Shown piece after piece: positions 46,352 to 55,389 of a stretch of 64,000 bases of DNA. The stretch is from Planctomycetaceae bacterium (GTDB lineage Bacteria; Planctomycetota; Phycisphaerae; UBA1845; UTPLA1), in contig CP030884.1 in assembly GCA_006969385.1 (NCBI GenBank), positions 1,674,001 to 1,738,000 of the forward strand, written 5' to 3'. The position numbers and the translations under genes were made by a program. Below the pieces are notes generated by a model. That model made no database searches, was not told the DNA's origin, and saw nothing but the letters and a program-made list of their open reading frames with translations. Numbering within the stretch: the first letter of the stretch is position 1; every line of letters starts with the position of its first letter.

Positions 46352-47437
46352 ATGAGTAAGTTACAAATCTTGATTGTCGACGACGATGCAAACCATCGAG
46401 ATCTTATTCAACGCGCCGTACAGGAAGCGCTGCCGACAGCTGAAGTTGTTACCGCCTCCGACGGCGGCGAAGCACTATCGGCTTCTGCGGAGCAGCGGTT
46501 TGATTGCTATCTAATCGACTTTAATCTGGGGGACTGCACCGCCGCCGAACTCATAGAGCGAATCAACACGGGTGGTAATTCCAGTCCGGCCATCGTGATC
46601 TCGTCGAGTAATCAGCAGGATATTGTCGTGAGGAGCATTCGATCCGGCTGTGTGGATTTCATCAACAAAAATGATGCCACGCAGGCTTTGATATTGCGGG
46701 AGCGGGTCGTCGCTACGTTGAAAAAGAAACTCGGTGATAAGCGGCGGCGCAAGCGCCTTGAGCGCAGAATGAAGGCCTTGCAGCAAGCGGCTGACACCGA
46801 TTTGTTAACCGGACTGTCAAATCGCCAGGCGTTTGATCGATTCTTTCTGCAGAACGATCGTAAGACATTTGATCGACGGGGCGACACAGCGGCGATATTT
46901 CTCGACATCGATCATTTTAAGTCGATCAATGATCGATTCGGTCATGCGCGCGGGGACGCGGTCTTAATATCAGTTGCCGATTTGATCGAGCGTCGATGCG
47001 ATCAATCTGACTTAGCGATTCGATGGGGTGGAGAGGAATTCGTCATCATTAAACCACAGTGTTCGCTCAAGGCGGCGATTGCATGGGCAGAGGACTTGCG
47101 ATTGGCAATCACGCAGCTTGACGGGCAGGGTGTATCGGGTACGGATTGTGTGACCGCGAGTTTCGGTTTATGCGTGACGCCATCAGTGTCGTTTTCCACC
47201 GATACGATTGAGAAAGCGGACCGGGCGATGTATTGTTCCAAACGTACTGGTCGCAATCGTGTTACACCGTGGTGTGATGTTTCTTCTCACGCCTCAAGCA
47301 AAGGGCCGGTGATTTCTTATAAGAGATCCATCGAAGAAACGTTAGTCAATCCGCGGGCTGATGTGGATTTCACTCGCCACCGGCAGCAGAGCCATCGCCT
47401 GTGTGTTAACGCTGACGAGATCGATCGCGTCAGTTAA
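46352..47437 (+). CDS. Response regulator-diguanylate cyclase (REC-GGDEF)
   Basis: A 361-residue protein combining a receiver domain (about 4-120; LIVDDDANHRDLIQ, phospho-Asp in CYLIDFNLGD) with a basic linker helix and a GGDEF domain (about 145-300; DTDLLTGLSNRQAFDRFFL, FLDIDHFKSINDRFGHARGDAVL, active-site RWGGEEF). GGEEF is a functional variant, so c-di-GMP synthesis is expected. The product-inhibition I-site is missing: where RxxD should lie five residues before GGEEF, the sequence is DQSD. About 60 extra C-terminal residues have no recognisable domain. It is the last gene of the kinase/regulator set, 46 bases after the single-domain regulator, suggesting that the kinase also controls c-di-GMP. 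Confidence 0.92.
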   Translation: MSKLQILIVDDDANHRDLIQRAVQEALPTAEVVTASDGGEALSASAEQRFDCYLIDFNLGDCTAAELIERINTGGNSSPAIVISSSNQQDIVVRSIRSGCVDFINKNDATQALILRERVVATLKKKLGDKRRRKRLERRMKALQQAADTDLLTGLSNRQAFDRFFLQNDRKTFDRRGDTAAIFLDIDHFKSINDRFGHARGDAVLISVADLIERRCDQSDLAIRWGGEEFVIIKPQCSLKAAIAWAEDLRLAITQLDGQGVSGTDCVTASFGLCVTPSVSFSTDTIEKADRAMYCSKRTGRNRVTPWCDVSSHASSKGPVISYKRSIEETLVNPRADVDFTRHRQQSHRLCVNADEIDRVS

Positions 47438-47456
47438 GTGTGCTCCGCTGCCGAGA

Positions 47457-49193
47457 CTAAAATTCCGATTCTTCCCGTTCCAAGCCTTGCTCCGCGCGCT
47501 TGTCGATCGATTCGACGACGAACTTGGCTTTCAACGTGTCCGTTTCCACAAACGCCGAGATGATGTCGAGGATTTCGGCATAGTCGACACCGAATGCGGT
47601 GACACCGTCGTCGCGTTTGATGGGCGTATCGGCCAGATAGCGCACCAATCGTACCAGGTTGAGCGGTGCTTCGAGCGGTGGCGAGTTCGCCATGGTGCGC
47701 TTGTTGGTATAGACCAACGTCAGGTCTTTAGCACGCGGTGCGGCCGAGAGTTGCACTTGCAGAATGCGACCGTCGTTGCGCTTACCGGGAAAGATGGCCG
47801 GCGGTCGCACGATCATGTTCTTGCCGAAGATGGCGAGCCGCGGCATGTCGGTCTGTTGGGCGTATACCAAATACTTCCCGCGACAATCGATCACATCCAT
47901 GATCATGTTATCTTTATTTAAGACGTATGTCTTAATCGCCGGATGGCGACGCTTGCGTAGCGCTTTGTAGGCGGCGATGCGAATGTCGGTGTCTTCGTCC
48001 ACCAGCAGGCGTTCGAGATGTTCGCCGGCGACGAATTGATCGGTGGCCGCGCCCAACTCGATGATGGCTTCGTCGCGATAATCGCTCTTGGCGTCGTGGG
48101 CATGTTCGGCCACGCCGATCGCGCCTTCACGCTCGCCGAGACGCAGCAGCGTACGGCTCGCATAGAAGTGGGTCGTCTTGGACTGGCTATCGAGCAGTGG
48201 CGTGAGCTTTTCGATCACGGGTTTGCCGATGGCTTCGAGGGCGAGGGCCGTCGCGTTGGGGTTGCCGTCGCGATCGTCGAGCGCTTCGATCAGTTTGTCG
48301 GCCTTCTCATCGAGGATCGGTCGATTGGTCGACAACGGCGTGGCAATGATCAGCTCCAGGAGGCGACGCGTGTCGAAGCGTTGCGTGCGACCTTTAAATT
48401 CGGGAATCAGCAATTCGATAAAGCCGGCGCTTTCGGCTTCGGCAATCTTTTTGCTACCGCCGTAGCGGCTATTGATGGTGCGTTCGATTTGGCGGGCGAC
48501 GCTATGGCGCGGGTCGTTCAACACGAGTCGAATCTTGCGGGGCTCATCGACAATGCCGCCGCCGAGCACGTAACCGCTACGCAGATCGACGTTGTCGGTG
48601 GGGCGGCCGTTGCGGGTAAAGGGGGGGACGTAGATGCCGCCCGCGGCGCGGGCCAACGTCTTGCCGCCAATGATGCCACTGGGGGTGGCGGCATAGATTT
48701 TCAGGTCGGCCAGGAACAAGCGGCCACCAACGAGCGATTCGGTTTCGCTGCCGAGGGCGCGCACGCGGATGTCGAAGCGATCCCCTTTCTTGGCGCCGGC
48801 GGGGATAAAGCCGTCGATCTCGACCATGGCGGTGTCGTAACTATCGAGCAGGTCGACGGCGCTGACGTTGTTGCCGCCGATCTCGGCGCGGCGGCGGATT
48901 TCTTTGGTAAGGTAGCCGCGCACGACTTCGGGACCGTCGCTACCGCCGGAGTCGACGAGGTCGACGACCAAGCCGAATCCGCGTACTTGGTTGAGCGCGA
49001 CGCCTTGAACGGAAACGAGTTCGCCGATGCTGTTGCGCAGGGCGACGTCGTCGGAGGCGAGTTCGGGATCGGAGCCGGGCTGCTTGCCCGAGTTGCCCAT
49101 ACCGAAGAGTTCTTCCCATTCGGCTTGGCTACAGCCGGCGGAAATGATGAGGCCAAGTACGATGAAGGAGAGGTATGTCGGTGCGCGTCCCAT
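47457..49193 (-). CDS. Lipoprotein with FlgI-like P-ring domain and HEAT-like repeats
   Basis: A 578-residue exported lipoprotein (YLSFIVLGLIISAGCSQ, lipobox SAGC). The section from about residue 55 to 290 has the pattern of the flagellar P-ring protein FlgI: IGELVSVQGVALNQVRGFGLVVDLVDSGGSDG, then GAKKGDRFDIRVRALGSETESLVGGRLFLADL, and RKIRLVLNDPRHSVARQIERTINSRYG. The second half (about 290-440) has HEAT-like helical repeats (YASRTLLRLGEREGAIGVAEHA, LLVDEDTDIRIAAYKALRKRRHP), and the end is a beta-rich domain. A true FlgI is about 370 residues, periplasmic without a lipid anchor, and sits in a flagellar operon; none of these applies here. It is probably a planctomycete-specific envelope ring or binding protein derived from the FlgI fold. 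The name flgI is not justified. Confidence 0.78.
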   Translation of the reverse strand: MGRAPTYLSFIVLGLIISAGCSQAEWEELFGMGNSGKQPGSDPELASDDVALRNSIGELVSVQGVALNQVRGFGLVVDLVDSGGSDGPEVVRGYLTKEIRRRAEIGGNNVSAVDLLDSYDTAMVEIDGFIPAGAKKGDRFDIRVRALGSETESLVGGRLFLADLKIYAATPSGIIGGKTLARAAGGIYVPPFTRNGRPTDNVDLRSGYVLGGGIVDEPRKIRLVLNDPRHSVARQIERTINSRYGGSKKIAEAESAGFIELLIPEFKGRTQRFDTRRLLELIIATPLSTNRPILDEKADKLIEALDDRDGNPNATALALEAIGKPVIEKLTPLLDSQSKTTHFYASRTLLRLGEREGAIGVAEHAHDAKSDYRDEAIIELGAATDQFVAGEHLERLLVDEDTDIRIAAYKALRKRRHPAIKTYVLNKDNMIMDVIDCRGKYLVYAQQTDMPRLAIFGKNMIVRPPAIFPGKRNDGRILQVQLSAAPRAKDLTLVYTNKRTMANSPPLEAPLNLVRLVRYLADTPIKRDDGVTAFGVDYAEILDIISAFVETDTLKAKFVVESIDKRAEQGLEREESEF

Positions 49194-49220
49194 GAGACTG
49201 GTCGACTCCGTGGTGTTGGT

Positions 49221-49406
49221 CAGTTCCCCACCCTTGGAAAGGGCGGGGAACCCAATTCTGGTGCCCCTGCCCCTCTGGGGCTGGGGGACAATTCGTTACG
49301 CCAGTAGGTTTCCGTTACCCGTTTCGGTGCGGGTTTCAGTCCCCCATCCTTGGAAAGGATGGGGCACCCAATTCTGGTGACCCGGCCCCTTTAGGGCTGG
49401 GGGACA
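49221..49406. repeat. Tandem pair of GC-rich hairpin repeats
   Basis: Two related copies (49221-49290 and 49337-49406) lie in tandem. Each contains a CCTTGGAAAGG hairpin with CCCC/GGGG arms, then the spacer CCCAATTCTGGTG, then a second hairpin CCCCTGCCCCTCTGGGGCTGGGGGACA (copy 2: ...GGCCCCTTTAGGGCTGGGGGACA). The second hairpin type recurs at 55496-55715 and 57799-57910. Confidence 0.8.
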
Positions 49407-49448
49407 AGCGAGCGATAGCGGCGATGACGGCTATTGTGACGCGGCGGC

Positions 49449-50429
49449 TCAAATCGAAAAGTCGTGAGCCGGGCCTTCGTCTTTTTTCTTTTTCGGCGGG
49501 CGTACCTTCAATTCTGGCGGATTGTTCATCACGGTGCAGCCGGCGGGCACGCTCGACGTGACAAACGTCGAACCGCCGACGGTCGATCCTTCGCCGATGA
49601 CGGTATCGCCGCCGAGCACGGTGGCGTTGGCGTAAATCGTGACGTGGTCCTTAAGCGTGGGGTGGCGCTTGTAGCCACGCACCATCTTACCGCGCTCGTC
49701 TTTCAAGAAGCTGAGCGCGCCGAGTGTTACGCTTTGATAGATCTTGACGTTCTCGCCGATGTCGGTGGTTTCGCCGATGACGACGCCGGTGCCGTGGTCG
49801 ATGAAGAAGCGCTTGCCGATGCGGGCGCCGGGGTGCAGGTCGATACCGGTTTCGCGATGCGACCATTCCGACATGGCGCGCGGGATAAGCGGAATGTCTT
49901 TTTGATACAGCTCGTGGGCGTAGCGATGGACGGTGATCGCGAGCAGGCCGGGATACGTAAAGATGATTTCGTCGGTGTTTTCGGCAGCGGGGTCGCCCTC
50001 GAAGGCGGCGTCGACGTCGAGTGCGAGCATGTCGCGGACCGCCGGAATTTTCATCATAAACTCGTCGGTAAGGGCGGTGGCTTTTTCGTGGAACGGTTCG
50101 GCCTGATTGGACGGGCCGGTCGGGTCGTAGTTACCGCTGACTTCGTTGTAATGGCAGAGCGAGAGAAAGATTTGCAGGTAAAGCTTCTTTGCGAGTCGCG
50201 GTAGCAATTCGCCCACGTGAAAGCGCACGTTTTCGAAGGATAGATTTTGTCGCCCGAAATATCCGGGGTACGAAATCTCGAATAGCAATTCGATGATGCT
50301 CTCGATTTCGCGGTTGGTCGGCAGGTAGCCGCGCCCGATGTGGCGCGTCGACGCGGTCGTCTCGTAGCTAGCCACGATGCGCTCGACCAAGCCGGACAGC
50401 CGACTGTCGATGTCGTATTCTCCGATCAT
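49449..50429 (-). CDS. cysE: Serine O-acetyltransferase
   Basis: The enzyme makes O-acetylserine for cysteine synthesis. The product of about 326 residues starts at ATG 50429 with AGGAG upstream; an earlier in-frame start at 50537 adds residues that do not look like the family. A long N-terminal helical domain (about 1-180, typical of the EpsC/SAT-I form) precedes the left-handed parallel beta helix of hexapeptide repeats: ETGIDLHPGARIGKRFFIDHGTGVVIGETTDIGENVKIYQSVTLGA, HPTLKDHVTIYANATVLGGDTVIGEGSTVGGSTFVTSSVPAG. The catalytic His and Asp of the family lie in FFIDHGTGVVIGET. A Lys-rich KKKK tail ends the protein. It is divergent from purA. Confidence 0.93.
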   Translation of the reverse strand: MIGEYDIDSRLSGLVERIVASYETTASTRHIGRGYLPTNREIESIIELLFEISYPGYFGRQNLSFENVRFHVGELLPRLAKKLYLQIFLSLCHYNEVSGNYDPTGPSNQAEPFHEKATALTDEFMMKIPAVRDMLALDVDAAFEGDPAAENTDEIIFTYPGLLAITVHRYAHELYQKDIPLIPRAMSEWSHRETGIDLHPGARIGKRFFIDHGTGVVIGETTDIGENVKIYQSVTLGALSFLKDERGKMVRGYKRHPTLKDHVTIYANATVLGGDTVIGEGSTVGGSTFVTSSVPAGCTVMNNPPELKVRPPKKKKDEGPAHDFSI

Positions 50430-50657
50430 GGTGCGAGTGGCTCCTGTTAGGGGGCGAGTTGAGGCGGCCGAGGGGTTTAACGCGGGCGATACACGATCAT
50501 CGATTCGATTATATGGCGTGCGACAGGCCCGGGCCAACGCCGATAAGATTCGTTGCGGTCGTGGGTTGTCGCCGTTTGCGTCGGGGGCGGGCTGGGATTA
50601 GTTTTTAGCCGGTGCGCAGCCGTTTTAGATAGGCATCAGAACGAGAACCGGACACCG

Positions 50658-51995
50658 ATGCATTTCGATCGATTGGGACATACCGGCGTTATAGGTCTGC
50701 AATGGGGCGACGAGGGCAAGGGCAAGATTGTCGACCTGCTGACCGAGCACTTCGATGTGGTGGTGCGCTGTGCGGGCGGAGCCAATGCGGGTCATACCGT
50801 GCGGCATGGCGACCAGTCGTATGCGCTGCATTTACTGCCGAGCGGAATTCTACGACCCGGCGTGATGAACATCATCGGTCCGGGCGTGGTCGTGGATTTG
50901 AAGGTACTGGTGGGGGAGATTCGCGGTTTGCGCGAGCGCGGGATCGAAATTGGTGAGAACCTGAAGATTTCGGATCGGGCGCACTTGGTGATGCCTTGGC
51001 ATCAGCGCCAGGATCGTTTATCGGAGAGTGGTTCGAGCGATGAGACGAAGATTGGCACGACAGCCAAGGGGATTGGCCCATGTTATGCCGACAAGATGCT
51101 GCGCACGTGGGCGCTGCGCGTGTGCGACTTGCGCGATGCGGATGCGTTTCGACGGCGCGTGGAAGAGACATTCAAGTTAAAGGGCGCGTTGTTCGGCGCG
51201 ATGTATGGCGACGACTTAAGCGATTGGGGCAGTGCGGAAGCGTCGCAGTTTATTGACGAAGCGTTGGCATTTGCAGAAATGCTCGCGCCGCACATCATCG
51301 ACACGACGCCGTTCTTGCATCGTTATTTAGCTGATGACGTAAAGGTGTTATTCGAGGGTGCGCAGGGGTCGATGTTGGATGTCAATCACGGGACCTATCC
51401 GTTTGTGACGAGCAGCGCGTGCGTGGCCGGTGGCATGGCCGTGGGCGCGGGCGTGGGGCCGTCGGTGATTGAGAATGTGTTGGGCGTGGTGAAGGCCTAC
51501 AGCACGCGCGTGGGTGGCGGACCGTTTCCGACCGAGCAGGATAATGCGGCGGGCGATCGTATTCGCGAAGTGGGTCACGAATATGGCACGACCACGGGCC
51601 GACCGCGACGGTGCGGTTGGTTCGATGCGGCGGCGGTGCGCTATGCGATTCAGCTTTCGGGCGTGACGGAAATCGCCGTGATGCACCTCGATACGTTGGG
51701 GGCGCTCGACGAAATCAAGGTTTGTACGGGCTACCGATTGAATGGCGCGGAGATCGATGGCGTGCCCGCGCGTGCCGACGATTTGGCGGCGGTCGAGCCG
51801 CAGTATGAAACGCTGGCAAGTTGGGGCACATTATCGGCGGGCATTGAACGCTACGAACAATTGCCCGCTGCCGCTCGTCAGTATGTGGAACGACTGGAGG
51901 CGTTGTTGGGCGTGCCGGTGACGTTGGTGAGCATTGGTCCCGAGCGCAGTGCGACGTTGCATCGCGGTGCGTTTGAATTGAGTGGGCAGGCTTGA
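50658..51995 (+). CDS. purA: Adenylosuccinate synthetase
   Basis: PurA joins IMP and aspartate using GTP, the first step from IMP to AMP. The product has about 445 residues, slightly longer than the usual 430. The start ATG 50658 is chosen because the family begins just before the P-loop: GVIGLQWGDEGKGKIVDLL (catalytic Asp and Lys), with GGANAGHTV next, then KGIGPCYADK, EGAQGSMLDVNHGTYPFVTSS, and GVVKAYSTRVGGGPFPTE. It is missing none of the conserved residues. An insertion after TTGRPRRCGWFDAAAVRYAIQLSG is not seen; extra length is at the C terminus. The gene lies alone, divergent from cysE, with no clear ribosome site. Confidence 0.95.
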   Translation: MHFDRLGHTGVIGLQWGDEGKGKIVDLLTEHFDVVVRCAGGANAGHTVRHGDQSYALHLLPSGILRPGVMNIIGPGVVVDLKVLVGEIRGLRERGIEIGENLKISDRAHLVMPWHQRQDRLSESGSSDETKIGTTAKGIGPCYADKMLRTWALRVCDLRDADAFRRRVEETFKLKGALFGAMYGDDLSDWGSAEASQFIDEALAFAEMLAPHIIDTTPFLHRYLADDVKVLFEGAQGSMLDVNHGTYPFVTSSACVAGGMAVGAGVGPSVIENVLGVVKAYSTRVGGGPFPTEQDNAAGDRIREVGHEYGTTTGRPRRCGWFDAAAVRYAIQLSGVTEIAVMHLDTLGALDEIKVCTGYRLNGAEIDGVPARADDLAAVEPQYETLASWGTLSAGIERYEQLPAAARQYVERLEALLGVPVTLVSIGPERSATLHRGAFELSGQA

Positions 51996-52082
51996 GTTGG
52001 GTGCCACTGGTCAGCTTGCTGCCAGTAAAGTCACGGGAGAGTTGTCGGTAAGTTCGATGGCTTCTCTCGATCTGTGACGTTA

Positions 52083-52143
52083 CACCGGTTGCAAACCGGT
52101 GCCACAGCGCCCCGGTGCCCCATCCCACTTTGAGGGTGGAGGA
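52083..52143. repeat. Palindromic repeats between purA and uppS
   Basis: The CACCGGTTGCAAACCGGTG hairpin with CCACAGCGCC (52083-52110) is followed by GGTGCCCCATCCCACTTTGAGGGTGGAGGACAA, a variant of the CCCCATCC hairpin. The same two families sit together near 7771-7847 and 8612-8742. Confidence 0.75.
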
Positions 52144-52172
52144 CAAGAACAGGTGAAAGCGGAGGCAATCGA

Positions 52173-52928
52173 TTGCCCACGTTAGAAACTCTCGATCCCG
52201 TTAAGGAACTCGGCATACCCGCCGAACGGATGCCGCGGCACGTGGCCATCATCATGGATGGCAATGGTCGTTGGGCGAAGCAGCGCGGCATGGAGCGGGT
52301 GCGCGGTCACGAAGCCGGCGCGGAGAACGTGCGCGAAATCGTCACGCAATCGGCACGGTTGGGTTTACAGGCGCTCACGCTCTATAGCTTTAGCACGGAG
52401 AACTGGCGGCGACCGCTCGATGAGATTACGCGGTTGATGAAGCTGTACGTCGAGTATCTCATTAAAGAGCGTGACGAAATCATGGATAACGACGTGCGGC
52501 TGGTGCAGGTCGGTCGCCGCGCGGGGCTGCCCGATGAAGTCTTGCGCGAACTCGATGAGACGGTGGCGATGTCTGCCAATAACAAAGGCATGACGCTTTG
52601 TTTGGCGCTCAATTACAGCGCGCGGGTGGAGATTATCGATGCGGTGCAACAGATTGCCGAGCGCGTGAAGGCCGGTGAGATTGACCCGAGCGATATCGAC
52701 GAGCAAATGTTCGACCAGTCGCTATACACGGCGGGCCTGCCCGATCCGGATTTGTTGGTGCGCACTGCCGGTGAGATGCGGATCAGCAATTTTCTGTTAT
52801 GGCAAATCAGCTATGCCGAGATTTATGTGACGCAAACGCTTTGGCCCGATTTTCGTAAGGGCGATTTGAATGAAGCGTTGAAAGCGTTTGCGGCGCGAGA
52901 GCGACGGTTTGGCGGGTTGAATACGTAG
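52173..52928 (+). CDS. uppS: Isoprenyl transferase (undecaprenyl diphosphate synthase)
   Basis: A cis-prenyltransferase that makes the C55 lipid carrier for cell-wall synthesis. The 251-residue product contains HVAIIMDGNGRWAKQRGMERVRGHEAG (catalytic Asp and diphosphate site, residues about 22-48), ALTLYSFSTENWRRP, CLALNYSARVEIIDAVQ and the C-terminal signature DPDLLVRTAGEMRISNFLLWQISYAEIYVT. Length and motif order are as in UppS. The TTG start at 52173 has GGAGG at seven bases and is supported by a short N-terminal segment; ATG 52230 would begin too close to the active site. It is preceded by repeats, and no other lipid carrier gene is linked. Confidence 0.95.
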   Translation: MPTLETLDPVKELGIPAERMPRHVAIIMDGNGRWAKQRGMERVRGHEAGAENVREIVTQSARLGLQALTLYSFSTENWRRPLDEITRLMKLYVEYLIKERDEIMDNDVRLVQVGRRAGLPDEVLRELDETVAMSANNKGMTLCLALNYSARVEIIDAVQQIAERVKAGEIDPSDIDEQMFDQSLYTAGLPDPDLLVRTAGEMRISNFLLWQISYAEIYVTQTLWPDFRKGDLNEALKAFAARERRFGGLNT

Positions 52929-52941
52929 CCCGCCAACTGTG

Positions 52942-54777
52942 TTAACGTTGCGGTTTCATCTCACCACTATCCAAACGTTTGAAGTAGTGCCGCGCCGCGC
53001 GAATCAGCGTGGGCAGCAAAATCAAACATGCGGGCAAGTTGCAAATGACGGTGAAGCCCGTCATGGCGTCGGAAAAGGCGTAGACCGTCTCGAAGTTTTG
53101 GATGGTGCAACCCGCGTAAACGGCGAGCACGAACAGGATTTTGTAAGGCAGGATCGCGCTGGGGCCGAGCAGGTATTCGACGCCTTTTTCGCCGTAATAG
53201 CTCCAACTGATCATGGTGCTGAATGCGAACAGGCATACGCCGATGAGAATGATCCAGCGGCCGAGGCCGACGTAGGCCGTGTCGAGCGCGAGGCGCGTCA
53301 TTTCGGCACCGTCGAGTTTGAGGTGCACGGCCTGCCCCACAGCAAGGTCGGCGAAGTTGTTTTTGAAGTCTTCCGTCTCGCGCGCTTCCTCCGTGGCAAC
53401 GAACTTGGCCGCAAACTCGGCGGTTTGTTTAACGGCGTCGATGCTTTGGTCTTTGAACACGTTGGTCTTGAGGTCTAATCCGCGCGGCTCTGTGCCTTCT
53501 TGGTTTTCGATAAAAACCTGTAGGTTCGTCGCGGGGCGTTGCAGTTCGGTGACGTAGGCTTCGCGCAGGTTCTCGGGTATGTCGGACGTCGGCGTTTTGG
53601 CGATGGTGATGCCTGTCTTATCGATCGATGCCACCGTGCCGACGGGCGGTCGATTCCAAACGCCGGTGCTCAGAATCACGAGCGCCGTCATGGTGCAGAT
53701 GATGATCGTGTCGATAAAGGGGCCGATGGCGGCGACGACGCCTTCGCGCACCGGTTCGTCGGTCTTGGCGGCGGCGTGTGCGATGGCGGCCGAGCCTTGG
53801 CCAGCTTCGTTGGAAAACAACGCGCGGCGCAAGCCCCATTCAAACGCAACGAACACGGCGGTACCGGCAAACGCGCCTTCGCCCGCGGTGGCGTTGAAAG
53901 CCGACTTAACGATAAGCACGAGCATTGGGCCGAGTTGATCGATGTTGACAAACAACACGATCATCGCGCCGAACACGTAGGCCAAGCACATTGCCGGCAC
54001 GAGCTTACCCGCGACGTTACCGATGCGCTTGATGCCGCCGATGATGACGAGCGAAACGAGAAAGGCAACGACGACACCGGTCACCCGCGTGTCGATATCT
54101 TCGGCCGCCAGCGTGTTGCCGACGTTCCAAGATTGAAACATGTTGCCGCCGCCGAAGGAGGCGATGGCGATCACGGCGGCGTATAGCACCGCCATGAACT
54201 TGAATACGACCCACCAGGGCTTATTGGCGGCCTTAGCCGGATCGACGAGGGCCTTTTGGATGTACCACATGGGCCCGCCGCGCACTTCACCGCGACCGTC
54301 GCTTTTAGCGCCGGCGGCTGGCGGTGCTTCGCCTTGGTATTCAAGTGTGCGCGCTTCGGCGTCGCGCTCGGTGAGGGCCGGCGCGCTGGGGTCGGGCACG
54401 TCGCGCTCGTCGCGAAACATGGTGGCGAGCGAACACTCGACAAACTTGATCGCCATGCCGAAGAATCCGACGATCCACATCCAAAAGACGGCGCCGGGGC
54501 CGCCGAGGCTGACGGCGACGCCCACGCCCGCGATGTTACCGAGACCGATGGTGGCGGAGAGGGCGGCGCAGAGCGCTTGGAAGTGGGAGATTTGACCGGC
54601 GTCTTCTTCGCGATCGTACTTACCGCTGACGACGGCGATGCCGTGGGTGAGCGCGCGCCATTGAACGAGTTTGGTGGTGACGGAAAAGAGCAGGCCGCAG
54701 CCGAGCAGCAGGAAGAAGAGATAGTTGGTCCAAATGAGGGCGTCGAGAACGTTGGTGATGGATTCGAAGATGGCCAC
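52942..54777 (-). CDS. Sodium:alanine symporter-family protein with inserted loops
   Basis: An AGCS-family amino acid:cation symporter of 611 residues, much longer than the usual 450-500. The membrane core is recognisable: WTNYLFFLLLGCGLLFSVTTKLVQWRALTHGIAVVSGKYD, ISHFQALCAALSATIGLGNIAGVGVAVSLGGPGAVFWMWIVGFFGMAIKFVECSLA, and FEWGLRRALFSNEAGQGSAAIAHAAAKTDEPVREG. Two insertions explain the extra length: a hydrophilic loop at about 130-165 (SAPALTERDAEARTLEYQGEAPPAAG) and a loop of about 130 residues at about 395-525 (PPVGTVASIDKTGITIAKTP through GAEMTRLALD). The GTG start at 54777 has AGGA eight bases upstream. Substrate, alanine or glycine, is inferred from the family. Confidence 0.9.
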   Translation of the reverse strand: MAIFESITNVLDALIWTNYLFFLLLGCGLLFSVTTKLVQWRALTHGIAVVSGKYDREEDAGQISHFQALCAALSATIGLGNIAGVGVAVSLGGPGAVFWMWIVGFFGMAIKFVECSLATMFRDERDVPDPSAPALTERDAEARTLEYQGEAPPAAGAKSDGRGEVRGGPMWYIQKALVDPAKAANKPWWVVFKFMAVLYAAVIAIASFGGGNMFQSWNVGNTLAAEDIDTRVTGVVVAFLVSLVIIGGIKRIGNVAGKLVPAMCLAYVFGAMIVLFVNIDQLGPMLVLIVKSAFNATAGEGAFAGTAVFVAFEWGLRRALFSNEAGQGSAAIAHAAAKTDEPVREGVVAAIGPFIDTIIICTMTALVILSTGVWNRPPVGTVASIDKTGITIAKTPTSDIPENLREAYVTELQRPATNLQVFIENQEGTEPRGLDLKTNVFKDQSIDAVKQTAEFAAKFVATEEARETEDFKNNFADLAVGQAVHLKLDGAEMTRLALDTAYVGLGRWIILIGVCLFAFSTMISWSYYGEKGVEYLLGPSAILPYKILFVLAVYAGCTIQNFETVYAFSDAMTGFTVICNLPACLILLPTLIRAARHYFKRLDSGEMKPQR

Positions 54778-54969
54778 GGTCGAGGTCCTCGCGCGATGGG
54801 ATCGTTATTGGGTGGGCGGTTGGAGCCGCCGTTGAGAAAAGCGGCATCATAGGGCGCGGCGGCGAGGATTCAAAAGTAAACAGATCAACGGCGTTCGCGA
54901 CGGACTTTCGACATACGGGAGCTGCAAGAATCATCGACGCTAAACGAGCAATCGGCTACCCTGTGAATC

Positions 54970-55389
54970 ATGGATCGACGCAAGCGCGTGCGAATTTGTG
55001 TATGGCTGATGGTGCTGGGGTTGGGCAATTTTCTGCTCTATACCATCGGCTACGCCATCATCGGCGGCGACGCCCATAACGGCACGATCGAAGACGGTAA
55101 GTACTACGTCATGGGCCACTTTGTGCATACGCCCGGCGGCGTGAAAGACGATGTGCCGCGGTGGGTTTGGTATTACAGCTATCTGCATTCGATCAGCATT
55201 TGGCCGTCGATCGCGGCGGTGCTGTTGGCAATGCTGACGCTGGCGCGACCGCACATTATGGCGACGTATAAGCGCGGCATCGTGCGCGGCGCGACACTCG
55301 TGACGGTGATGTCCACGCTGATCGTGTTTGTGACGATGATCATCATGCTGACGTTTATCGTGCATTTTGTGAAGACTGTGTATCCGTAG
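54970..55389 (+). CDS. Small membrane protein, unknown function
   Basis: A 139-residue protein with three probable membrane helices: VWLMVLGLGNFLLYTIGYAIIGG (about 11-33), SISIWPSIAAVLLAMLTLARP (about 74-94) and LVTVMSTLIVFVTMIIMLTFIVHFV (about 110-134). Between the first and second lies a polar loop with a GHFVHTPGGVKDDVPRWVWYYSYLH motif. I cannot place it in a family. There is no good ribosome site before the ATG, and no other gene shares its direction until the helicase gene 370 bases on, past a repeat array. Confidence 0.65.
   Translation: MDRRKRVRICVWLMVLGLGNFLLYTIGYAIIGGDAHNGTIEDGKYYVMGHFVHTPGGVKDDVPRWVWYYSYLHSISIWPSIAAVLLAMLTLARPHIMATYKRGIVRGATLVTVMSTLIVFVTMIIMLTFIVHFVKTVYP

Noticed and set aside
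48018..49307. Open frame antisense to the FlgI-like gene (about 429 codons)
   Set aside because: Gly/Ala/Asp-rich shadow; the minus-strand gene has a lipobox and domain matches.
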